DNA from: Sphingomonas bisphenolicum
GTDB lineage: Bacteria; Pseudomonadota; Alphaproteobacteria; Sphingomonadales; Sphingomonadaceae
DNA length: 64,000 bases
Reading direction: 5' to 3'
Assembly (NCBI RefSeq): GCF_024349785.1
Contig: NZ_AP018818.1
Location: 791,001-855,000 of the forward strand
Both the position numbers and the translations under genes were made by a program. How positions within the stretch are numbered: the first letter of the stretch is position 1; every line of letters starts with the position of its first letter. Under the pieces are notes generated by a model. The model was not told the DNA's origin and made no database searches. It was given only the letters and a program-made list of their open reading frames with translations. This document shows, in pieces, positions 17,061-24,144 of this stretch.

Positions 17061-17774
17061 TTACAAGCTGAAGCCAAAGCCGATCACCGCCATGGTCGAT
17101 TGCAGCGTATCGCCCTGAGCGCGAGCGAGGCGGCGGGTGCCGGCGAGCAGTCGTTCATGGACGACCGCCGTATAGATGTTGAGCTTGGGTGTCAGGCGGT
17201 AGCGCAGGCGCAGCGTCCCCTCCCCCTCCGTAAAGCCCGATTCCACGGCATCCACCGCTACCCCCTGCGCCGACCAGCCGACGCCGACGCGCGGTTCCAG
17301 ATAGAGGCTGTCGGTGATCGGCAGTTGATAGACGATCTGCCCCTCGCCGGTCAGCCGGCCATTGTCCGACAGGAAAGCGTAGCTTTCCCAACTGAGGCGC
17401 GTGCCGACATTGCCCTGTACGCCGATGATGGCGTGGAGGTCGCGCGGATGGGGGGTGAAATCCTTGCGCACGCCCACGAGCAGCGTCGCATTGCCGATGG
17501 TGCGGCCGTAGAAAAGCCGGGCCTGCACTTCGTCGATCTGGTTGCCGAGCGCCCCGCCGCCCTGCGTCACCAGCATCAACTGGTCGGTGGCGTTGCCGAG
17601 GGAGAAAGTGCCATCCCACAGGAAAACATCGTCGCCCTTGCCGGCGCGCAATTCGATGAGATCGAAGCCGCCGCTGAGCGCCCATGCGCTGGTATCGTCC
17701 GCCTGCGCGGCGGCCGGCGACGCCATCACCAGCGCGCTCAGGAAGGACAAGCCCAGACAGGCGGAACGCAGCAT
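17061..17774 (-). CDS. CopB-like outer-membrane protein, second copy
   Basis: 237 residues with a clear signal peptide (MLRSACLGLSFLSALVMASPAAAQA). The mature part has alternating beta-strand pattern and CopB/PcoB features (LDLIELR-like first strand, LFYGRTIGNATLLVGVRKDF, YAFLSDNGRLTGEGQIVYQLPI, final GFGFSL). It is shorter than the neighbouring CopB and lacks the Met/His-rich N-terminal region, so copper binding is doubtful. It lies 137 bases downstream of copB on the same strand, probably the last gene of the copper operon. Likely role: an outer-membrane channel or anchor; a duplicated CopB is the simplest explanation. Confidence 0.8.
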   Translation of the reverse strand: MLRSACLGLSFLSALVMASPAAAQADDTSAWALSGGFDLIELRAGKGDDVFLWDGTFSLGNATDQLMLVTQGGGALGNQIDEVQARLFYGRTIGNATLLVGVRKDFTPHPRDLHAIIGVQGNVGTRLSWESYAFLSDNGRLTGEGQIVYQLPITDSLYLEPRVGVGWSAQGVAVDAVESGFTEGEGTLRLRYRLTPKLNIYTAVVHERLLAGTRRLARAQGDTLQSTMAVIGFGFSL

Positions 17775-17911
17775 CTACCCTTATCCGTTTTGCGGTATCG
17801 GGCAGAGACTAGACGGGCGGCACGGCGCGATTGCGCGAAGCGGGATGCCGGTCGCCGCGTTGATGACAAATTATTGCCGGGATGCGGCAGCTTATGCCGA
17901 CATGACTTGCA

Positions 17912-18829
17912 TTAGAACCAGAAGCGGATGCCCATGACCAGGCTGGTGGCGGACGCCCCCTCCCCCGCCGCGCGGGCGTAGCGGGCGGTGTCGCCGAGGC
18001 TGCGTTCCCAGTTGACGCCGATATAGGGCGCAAATTCGCGGGCGAATTCATAGCGCAGGCGCAGGCCCAGTTCGATGGTCGAGAAGCCCGATCCGATGCC
18101 GAGTTCCGGCACGTCTTGCGCGGCGATATTCACTTCGGCGGCGGGTTGTAGGACGAGGCGCTGGGTGATGCGCTGGTCATAGCTGCCCTCTACCCGCAGA
18201 TGGGCGTCGCCCTTGTCGGACAGGAAAGCCTGCGCCTCCAACTCGAACCAATAGGGGGCGAGGCCTTCGATGCCGATAGTGGCGTAGGTGCGTTGCGGTT
18301 GGGGGCGGAAATCCTGGCGCACGCCTGCGACGATATTCCACCAGGGATCGATGGCGCGGCTGTAGAGCGCCTGGAGTTCGGCCTGGTGCAGGCGGCCGCC
18401 GACTTCGCCCTCCCCTTCCGACTTGATGGCAAGGCGATTGATGTCGCCGCCGATCCAGCCTTCGCCTTCCCAATGATAGCCGTCCGCCCCCTTTTGTGCG
18501 CGATATTCGAGGCGGTCGATCATGAGTTGGGAAAAGGTCATGCCGCCATTTTCCTTCGTCATGGCGGCGCGGGCGCGGGCCATGGTGGCGGGATCGTAGA
18601 GGGCATCGGCGGCGTGATCGGTGGGGACCGGAGGCGCGACGCCTTTGGGCATCGCATCATCGGACGCGGGCATGGCGTGGCCGGCGTGCGGATCGGCGGG
18701 TTCTGCGGCGGCAGGTGCCGCTTCCGGCTGCGGCATCTGGTGCGCGCTATGGTCCATCTGGCTATGGTCCTGGGCGACCGCGGGCGTTGCGATGCCGGCG
18801 AGCAGGGCGGTGGCGATCAGGTGCTTCAT
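17912..18829 (-). CDS. copB: Copper resistance protein B (outer membrane)
   Basis: 305 residues. A signal peptide (MKHLIATALLAGIATPAVAQ) is followed by a His/Met-rich stretch (DHSQMDHSAHQMPQ; HAGHAMPASDDAM) that can bind copper. The remainder is a beta-barrel of the CopB/PcoB family (WEGEGWIGGDINRLAIKSEGE; VAGVRQDFRPQPQRTYATIG; final SLVMGIRFWF). Its start overlaps the copA stop (ATGA), so the two are co-translated. CopB is thought to work with the periplasmic oxidase CopA to sequester or export copper across the outer membrane. Confidence 0.93.
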   Translation of the reverse strand: MKHLIATALLAGIATPAVAQDHSQMDHSAHQMPQPEAAPAAAEPADPHAGHAMPASDDAMPKGVAPPVPTDHAADALYDPATMARARAAMTKENGGMTFSQLMIDRLEYRAQKGADGYHWEGEGWIGGDINRLAIKSEGEGEVGGRLHQAELQALYSRAIDPWWNIVAGVRQDFRPQPQRTYATIGIEGLAPYWFELEAQAFLSDKGDAHLRVEGSYDQRITQRLVLQPAAEVNIAAQDVPELGIGSGFSTIELGLRLRYEFAREFAPYIGVNWERSLGDTARYARAAGEGASATSLVMGIRFWF

Positions 18830-20568
18830 GCCGCGTCCTCCGCGGGACGGACGGTGACGACGCGCATCATCCCGGCGTGCATGTGCATCAGCATGTGGCA
18901 GTGGAAGGCCCAGTCGCCCAGCGCATCGGCGGTGAGATCGAAGCTGACCTTGCCGCCGGGCAGGACGTTCACCGTATGCTTGCGCGGGTTGTGGAGCGGA
19001 TCGTCGCCGGTCAGCAACTGGAAGAAATGGCCGTGGATGTGGATGGGGTGCGGCATCATCGTGTCGTTGATGAGGGTGACGCGGACCCGCTCATTATGGC
19101 GGAAGGCGATCGGCTCCGCCCCGTCCGACAGCTTAACGCCGTCGAAGGACCACATATAGCGTTCCATGTTCGCCGTCAGGTGGATGTCGAGCGTGCGGGT
19201 GGGAGTGCGGATGTCCTGATTGGGTTCCAGCGCGCGCAGGTCCGCATAGGTGAGGACGCGATGATCGACATCCTCCAGACCCGTCGGCCGGTCGGCGGTG
19301 CGATCGGCGGGCATGGCGGAAAGGGTCGCGACGCCCGGCCCCATCGGCACATCGGGCGCGACGGAGGGATCGAGCATCTTCATGGCGTGGCCGGACATGC
19401 TGTCATTGGCGGGCTGGCTGAGGTCGATCACGCCCCCCTGCCCCATGTCCATGCCCGCCATGTCCATGCCCATGTCCTTCATGGTCAGCAGCGGGCGTTT
19501 GCGCAGGGCGGGGATCGGCGCGACCATGCCCATTTGCGGCGCGAGGGTGGCGCGGACCAGGCCGGAGCGGTCGATCGCCTCGGCGATCAGGCCATAGGGT
19601 TTCGCTTCGGTCGGCTGGACGATGACGTCATAGGTTTCGGCGATGCCGATCTGGAACTCGTCGGTTTCGACCGGCTGGACATGCTGGCCGTCGCACTGGA
19701 CCACGGTCATCGGCAGGCCAGGCAGACGGACGTTGAAATTGGTCATGGCAGACGCGTTGACGATGCGCAGGCGAACGCGCTCGCCCGGCGTGAACAGGCC
19801 GGTCCAGTTTTCCGGCGTGCCGTGACCGTTGATGAGGAAGCCGTAGGTGGAGCCGGTGACATCCGAAATGTCGGTGGGGTCCATACGCATCTTGCCCCAG
19901 TCCATCCGGTCCTTGAGGTTTTGATCCTTGCCCGCGAGCAGACCGGCGAGGGTCTGGCGCTGAAAATTATGATAGCCGCCCATCTGCTTGAGGCGTTTGA
20001 GCAGGACATGCGGATGGACCGGCGACCAGTCGGCCAGCACGATCACATGTTCACGCGTCGCCTGCACCGGATCGGGGCCGGCGGGGTCGATGACGATCGG
20101 CCCATAATGGCCCATCGCCTCCTGCATCCCCGAATGGCTGTGATACCAATAGGTGCCCGACTGACGGATGGGGAAATCGTAGGTGAAGGTTTCGCCCGGC
20201 CGGATGCCCGGGAAGCTGATGCCGGGAACGCCGTCCATCTGGAAGGGGACGATCAGGCCGTGCCAGTGGATCGACGTGTCTTCCTTGAGCGTGTTGGTCA
20301 CCGCGAGCTGGACGCGCTGCCCTTCCTTCAGACGGATCAGCGGCGCGGGGACGGTGCCATTGATGGTGATCGCATGGGCGGAGCGGCCGCCGGTGCCGAA
20401 ATGGCTTTCCCCCACGGTGAGCGCGATGCGGTCGCCCGACAAAATGCCGGGCGCGGGATGCAGGCCCGGCGTGCCACTGCGCGCCCAGGCGGGGAAAGCC
20501 CCCGCCAGGCTGAGCGCCGCGGCGCTTTTGAAAAGGGTGCGGCGATCGAGGGCGATGGATGTCGTCAT
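18826..20568 (-). CDS. copA: Periplasmic multicopper oxidase CopA
   Basis: 580 residues with a twin-arginine signal (DRRTLFKSAAALSLAGAFPAWA), so the folded protein is exported by Tat. Copper sites: HWHGLIVP, WYHSHSGMQEAMGHYGP, HPIHIHGHFFQLL and the C-terminal HCHMLMHMHAGMM, which supply the type 1 and trinuclear centres. A Met-rich stretch (MGMDMAGMDMGQGG) in the middle is typical of copper-resistance CopA/PcoA. The enzyme oxidises Cu(I) in the periplasm. It starts 24 bases after the ECF sigma gene and overlaps copB, so it is cotranscribed with its probable regulator. Confidence 0.95.
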   Translation of the reverse strand: MTTSIALDRRTLFKSAAALSLAGAFPAWARSGTPGLHPAPGILSGDRIALTVGESHFGTGGRSAHAITINGTVPAPLIRLKEGQRVQLAVTNTLKEDTSIHWHGLIVPFQMDGVPGISFPGIRPGETFTYDFPIRQSGTYWYHSHSGMQEAMGHYGPIVIDPAGPDPVQATREHVIVLADWSPVHPHVLLKRLKQMGGYHNFQRQTLAGLLAGKDQNLKDRMDWGKMRMDPTDISDVTGSTYGFLINGHGTPENWTGLFTPGERVRLRIVNASAMTNFNVRLPGLPMTVVQCDGQHVQPVETDEFQIGIAETYDVIVQPTEAKPYGLIAEAIDRSGLVRATLAPQMGMVAPIPALRKRPLLTMKDMGMDMAGMDMGQGGVIDLSQPANDSMSGHAMKMLDPSVAPDVPMGPGVATLSAMPADRTADRPTGLEDVDHRVLTYADLRALEPNQDIRTPTRTLDIHLTANMERYMWSFDGVKLSDGAEPIAFRHNERVRVTLINDTMMPHPIHIHGHFFQLLTGDDPLHNPRKHTVNVLPGGKVSFDLTADALGDWAFHCHMLMHMHAGMMRVVTVRPAEDAA

Positions 20569-20592
20569 GCCCTGTCATACGCGGACGGGGCG

Positions 20593-21156
20593 CTAAACCC
20601 TCAAAATTTCGGTCAGTTTCGCGCGGGCGCGATAGAGGCGGGTTTCGACCGCCTTTTCCGTGACGCCCAGCACCTGCGCCGCGTCCGCCTGGCTCATCTG
20701 CTCGATCGTGCGGAGGAGGAGGACGTCCCTGAGATTGGCGGGCAGGCCGGCGATGGCAGCGTTGATGCGCGCGACTTCGCGATGGGAATGGGCGGCTTCC
20801 TCCGGCGTGGCGTCGGGCGCGGCGATATCGAGCGCGTCGTCGAGCGGTTTGGCGAAGGCGAAGAAGCGCCGCACCGTTCGGCGACGCGCCCAGTCGCGGC
20901 ATTTGTTGAGCGCGATGCGCGCGATCCAGACGCGGAACGGGCGAGCGCCATCATAGCGGGCGAGCGCGGCGAAAGCGGCGACGAAGGTTTCCTGCGTGAT
21001 GTCGAGCGCCTCATCGCCATCGCCGACATGGCCGCGAGCGAGGCGCCAGACGGCGTCGCGGTGGCGCGCCATCAACGCGCCATAGGCGGACTGATGCCCC
21101 GCCAGCGCGCGGGTAGCAAGCGTCCGGTCGTCGGGTTCGGAGTCGGCCGCACTCAC
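20593..21156 (-). CDS. ECF-family RNA polymerase sigma factor (CnrH-like)
   Basis: 187 residues. Region 2 reads DEALDITQETFVAAFAALARYDG...FRVWIARIALNKCRDWARR, and region 4 LPANLRDVLLLRTIEQMSQADAAQVLGVTEKAVETRLYRARAKL. The gene order anti-sigma, metal sensor, sigma (minus strand) with overlapping starts and stops resembles cnrYXH/nccYXH. The sigma factor would be held by the membrane anti-sigma and freed when the periplasmic sensor meets copper. copA follows after 24 bases, so sigma factor and resistance genes probably share a transcript and form a positive loop. Confidence 0.9.
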   Translation of the reverse strand: MSAADSEPDDRTLATRALAGHQSAYGALMARHRDAVWRLARGHVGDGDEALDITQETFVAAFAALARYDGARPFRVWIARIALNKCRDWARRRTVRRFFAFAKPLDDALDIAAPDATPEEAAHSHREVARINAAIAGLPANLRDVLLLRTIEQMSQADAAQVLGVTEKAVETRLYRARAKLTEILRV

Positions 21157-21590
21157 CGGGCGGGCTGGGTCAGCGCCTTGACGATGGCGGCGTCGAATTG
21201 CGCCGCCTGATCGGGCCGCAGCACGCCGCGCATCGCGAAGATGTGCTGGAGCGTTTCCTTTTGCAGTTGCCCCATGACATGATGCGAGCGGTCGACCGCT
21301 TCGGCCACTTTGGGGCCATAGCCATGTTCGCCCTCGATCGCGGCGGCGAGCCGCTCATTGTCGGCGCGCATTTCCGCCTCCAGTGCTTCGCGCCGGGTGG
21401 CGAACGCGGCTTCCAGTGCGTGAATGCGCTGTTCCTGCGCGGCGTCGAGCGTCATCCGCTGGTGCAGCAGGGCGTGGACTTCGCTTTCCACCCGCGGCGT
21501 CGGCGCGAGCCAGGTGCGCGCGACCAGCACCGCCGCCAGCGCGGCGGCGAAGGCGACCAGCGCTACCAGCGCGTAGCGGCGCAGGGTCAC
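21153..21590 (-). CDS. Periplasmic heavy-metal sensor (CnrX/ZraP-like)
   Basis: About 145 residues: one N-terminal membrane anchor (LRRYALVALVAFAAALAAVLVA) and a long helical periplasmic part (HALLHQRMTLDAAQEQRIHALEAAF...), the helical-hairpin fold of CnrX/CpxP/ZraP. GTG 21590 is proposed as start because it overlaps the stop of the preceding gene (GTGA) and places the membrane helix at the N-terminus; upstream in-frame sequence only shadows that gene. The stop overlaps the sigma gene start. His and Met residues (HHVMGQLQKETLQHIFAM) could bind metal. Predicted to sense periplasmic copper and transmit to the anti-sigma factor. Confidence 0.85.
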   Translation of the reverse strand: MTLRRYALVALVAFAAALAAVLVARTWLAPTPRVESEVHALLHQRMTLDAAQEQRIHALEAAFATRREALEAEMRADNERLAAAIEGEHGYGPKVAEAVDRSHHVMGQLQKETLQHIFAMRGVLRPDQAAQFDAAIVKALTQPAR

Positions 21591-21847
21591 TGGCCGAGCA
21601 GGCGCGACGGCGCATAGTCGGACATGCCGATCGGCATGGGCGCAGCCTGCGCCGGCGCAGCGGGCAGGATGCTGCCGGCCCAGCCGATGCCGATCGCGAG
21701 CAGGCCGGCGAGCGCCAGGCTGCGCCGCGCCGTCATTCGGTCGCGCCGTTCGGCGAGCCCGCCCATCACCGCGGCGTCCATGTCCGCAAGCCGCGCATCG
21801 GTCGGCATCGCGCGCACCGTGCCCAGCAACTGATCCAGATCGGTCAT
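21587..21847 (-). CDS. Small membrane anti-sigma factor (CnrY-like position)
   Basis: 86 residues: a soluble N-terminal part (MTDLDQLLGTVRAMPTDARL) that could bind the sigma factor, one membrane helix (SLALAGLLAIGIGWAGSILP) and a short periplasmic tail. It is the first gene of the sensor/sigma operon. ATG 21847 is preferred because GGAG lies six bases upstream; ATG 21850 is an alternative. Assignment rests on position, size and topology as in CnrY/NccY; sequence identity to known anti-sigma factors cannot be judged by eye. Confidence 0.72.
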   Translation of the reverse strand: MTDLDQLLGTVRAMPTDARLADMDAAVMGGLAERRDRMTARRSLALAGLLAIGIGWAGSILPAAPAQAAPMPIGMSDYAPSRLLGQ

Positions 21848-22003
21848 CATCGTCTCCATCCTCATTCCCGCATACGCGCGGGGGACGTGCATCCCTCATG
21901 GCATGAGGCGTAAAAATTATGCGCATGGGGCGAGGGGTCCGGCAAGTCCATGCGTAAATCCCCCTGATACCCCCTGTCCCACCCATTTGTTGGAGATGCC
22001 GAT
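21848..22003. promoter_or_regulatory. Divergent regulatory region between the sigma operon and copCD
   Basis: The 156-base gap separates the minus-strand anti-sigma/copAB operon from plus-strand copCD and must hold both promoters. GCGTAAA occurs twice (about 21908 and 21953) and a C-rich CCCCCTGATACCCCC stands near 21958. ATACCCCC resembles half-sites seen in copper-responsive CsoR-type operators, but no regulator of that family is visible in the window. A promoter for the ECF sigma factor is expected here; I could not identify a convincing -35/-10 pair. Confidence 0.45.
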
Positions 22004-22378
22004 ATGACCCGCCTGTTCCTGACCGCCGCCGCTGCTTTCGCCCTGACCCTGCCGGGCGTTGCGATCGCGCACAGCAAGCTTGTGTCGTCCACCCCCGCGG
22101 CCAATGCGACCGTGGCCAAGCCGACCAAGCTGAGTCTGACCTTTTCCGAAACCTTCCTGGCGCCGATGAGCGGCGCGGAACTCGTGATGACCGGGATGCC
22201 GGGCATGAGCGACCATCCCGCGATGCCGATCAAGGGTTTCAAGACCGCGGTCGACGGCAAGACCATGACCCTGACCTTCCCCCGCGCGCTGCCCGCCGGC
22301 AGCTATGACCTGAAATGGCATATCGTCGGCGCCGACCAGCATAAGATGGAAGGCGGCTACAGCTTCAAGGTCAAGTAA
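22004..22378 (+). CDS. copC: Periplasmic copper-binding protein CopC
   Basis: 124 residues. The signal peptide ends at ...GVAIA, leaving mature His-Ser-Lys-Leu (HSKLVSSTPAANATV), the canonical CopC N-terminus in which His1 binds Cu(II). Further ligands are likely in the Met-rich loop (MTGMPGMSDHPAMP) and the C-terminal AGSYDLKWHIVGADQHKMEGGYSF. It binds copper in the periplasm and hands it to CopD, whose gene follows after six bases. GGAG precedes ATG 22004. Confidence 0.95.
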   Translation: MTRLFLTAAAAFALTLPGVAIAHSKLVSSTPAANATVAKPTKLSLTFSETFLAPMSGAELVMTGMPGMSDHPAMPIKGFKTAVDGKTMTLTFPRALPAGSYDLKWHIVGADQHKMEGGYSFKVK

Positions 22379-22384
22379 GCCGTC

Positions 22385-23248
22385 ATGATCGAGGGGGTTT
22401 TGATCGGGGCGCGGCTTGCGCTGATGCTCGACCTTGCCCTGCTCATGGGCCTGCCACTCTTCTGGCGGGTCATGGGCATGGCGGGGCGGGGCGGCCTGTT
22501 GGTGGCGTTGGCCCTGGGCGGTATGGCGCTGTCTGCGCTATGGCTGTTCGCCAGCGTCGCGGCGATGACCGGCGTGTCGATCCTGTCCCCCGATTGGCCG
22601 ACGGCGGTCATATTGCTGACCATGACGCCGATCGGGCCGGTGCTGGCGGTGCGCGGTGGTGCGTTGCTGCTGGCGTTGTTGTTCGCAGCCGCCAGTCGCC
22701 CGCGTTTGACCGCGATCCCGGCAGCCGTAGCGGCCGCTACGCTGGCGTGGACCGGGCATGCCGGAGCGACGGAGGCGATGGCGGGGACGATCCATCGGGT
22801 CGCCGACGTGGCGCATATCTGGGCGGCGGCGGGATGGATCGGGGCGTTGGCGGTGCTGCTGCACGCCATTTTCACGCTGCGGCCGACCACGGCCGAGACG
22901 GCGCGCGTGGCCGCCATGCTGTCCCGCTTTGCCCTGATGGGGACGCTGATCGTCGCGACCTTGGTCGTGAGCGGTACGATCAATGGCGTGATGATCGTCG
23001 GCCTGGCGCAGTTGCCCGATCTGGTCGGGAGCCTTTATGGATGGCTGCTGGGCGCGAAGCTGGCGCTGTTCGCGCTGATGCTGGGGCTGGCGGCGGTCAA
23101 TCGCTGGCGCCTGACGCCAGCGCTGGAGAGCGGGACGCCGCAGCGCGCGATCGCGCATCTGCGGCTGTCGCTGCTGATCGAAACAAGCGCGGCCATCGCC
23201 ATTATCGGACTTGTGGCCTGGCTGGGGACGCTCGATCCGATGGGGTGA
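22385..23248 (+). CDS. copD: Copper resistance membrane protein CopD
   Basis: 287-residue polytopic inner-membrane protein with about eight hydrophobic helices (for example LALMLDLALLMGLPLFWRVM and AALVLHAIF-like segments). The segment RVADVAHIWAAAGWIGALAVLLHAIF contains the conserved histidines of the CopD domain. It is paired with copC, six bases apart, the usual arrangement for copper uptake or transfer across the inner membrane. Confidence 0.92.
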   Translation: MIEGVLIGARLALMLDLALLMGLPLFWRVMGMAGRGGLLVALALGGMALSALWLFASVAAMTGVSILSPDWPTAVILLTMTPIGPVLAVRGGALLLALLFAAASRPRLTAIPAAVAAATLAWTGHAGATEAMAGTIHRVADVAHIWAAAGWIGALAVLLHAIFTLRPTTAETARVAAMLSRFALMGTLIVATLVVSGTINGVMIVGLAQLPDLVGSLYGWLLGAKLALFALMLGLAAVNRWRLTPALESGTPQRAIAHLRLSLLIETSAAIAIIGLVAWLGTLDPMG

Positions 23249-23263
23249 TCGCCATAGCACCGC

Positions 23264-23285
23264 GTGCTCCCGCCTCCGCGGGAAC
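23264..23285. repeat. Dispersed palindromic repeat, copy 2
   Basis: GTGCTCCCGC-CTCC-GCGGGAAC, with a CCCGC/GCGGG stem, related to the element at 17028. It lies between the convergent copD (plus) and bicupin (minus) genes, 16 bases after copD ends. Repeated use of this palindrome between convergent genes suggests a transcript-end function. Confidence 0.68.
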
Positions 23286-23304
23286 AGCGGGCGCTTAAGG
23301 CTGC

Positions 23305-24030
23305 TCAGGCCGGGCGGTAGATGCAATAGACCTTCTTCACATGGACCTGGCTGTTCCAGCTACAACTGGCGCCCTGTTCCACCAGGAAGATATCGCCCTT
23401 GTCGAACGTGCCTTCCGCGCCGTCTTCGTCGACAAAGGTCACGCTGCCATCGAGCAGATACATGAGTTCATAATGAGGGTAGAACATCGCGCGGCGATGA
23501 TAGGGCGTGGAATCCCAGGTGCCGACCATGAATTCGCCGTCTTCCGATTTATAATCGCCATGGTTGCGGCATTGGGGTGTCGGGCCGACAAGCAGTTCGG
23601 CGAGCGGCGCGCCCGACGGTTCGAGCGGCGCGTCGATATCGACCGGGATGATCGCGCCGTCGCCAGCAGGGCCGCCGGTGCGGCGCATGAAGAGCAGGCG
23701 CGTCTCGGCGTCGGCCGTCCAGGTGCAAGCCGCGCCGTCGCGTAGGAGGAGGCTGTCGCCTTCGGCCAGAACGATGGTCTTGTCACCCTGTTCGATACGC
23801 ACCGCGCCCGATGCGACGATGATGAATTCTTCGGCCGGCATCTTTGCCACTTCGCCTGCCCCGTGCGGCAACGCGATGAGGCCCACGCTGATCGGTCCCT
23901 CCGCCAGCGACAGGTCGGTACGCGCGGTCAGGAAAGGATCGCCCGAGGTCACGGCGGCGACGGTATCGGCCGCCCAGGCGCGCAGGTCGATGAAGGAACG
24001 GGTGCGGGTTTGGGTTGCGGTGCTGGTCAT
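23305..24030 (-). CDS. Bicupin-domain protein
   Basis: 241 residues with two cupin repeats. Repeat 1 (about residues 55-115) contains EEFIIVASGAVRIEQGDKTIVLAEGDSLLLRDGAACTW. Repeat 2 (about 165-240) contains YHRRAMFYPHYELMYLLDGSVTF...FDKGDIFLVEQGASCSW. The fold is that of DUF861/Cupin_3 proteins related to (S)-ureidoglycine aminohydrolase. His and Glu residues able to bind a metal are in the second repeat. Function unknown: it may be a small-molecule enzyme or sensor. It stands alone between copCD and ybbP. Confidence 0.75.
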   Translation of the reverse strand: MTSTATQTRTRSFIDLRAWAADTVAAVTSGDPFLTARTDLSLAEGPISVGLIALPHGAGEVAKMPAEEFIIVASGAVRIEQGDKTIVLAEGDSLLLRDGAACTWTADAETRLLFMRRTGGPAGDGAIIPVDIDAPLEPSGAPLAELLVGPTPQCRNHGDYKSEDGEFMVGTWDSTPYHRRAMFYPHYELMYLLDGSVTFVDEDGAEGTFDKGDIFLVEQGASCSWNSQVHVKKVYCIYRPA

Positions 24031-24144
24031 GCCGGCCTTCCTTGGATGGGTCAGAAGGCGGCAGGATATCCGGTGTGCGCGGCACTATGCGCCAAGAGCG
24101 CGGCGCGCGGCCGTGCGCCCTGCCGTTTGCCGCGGGTTCGGCCG

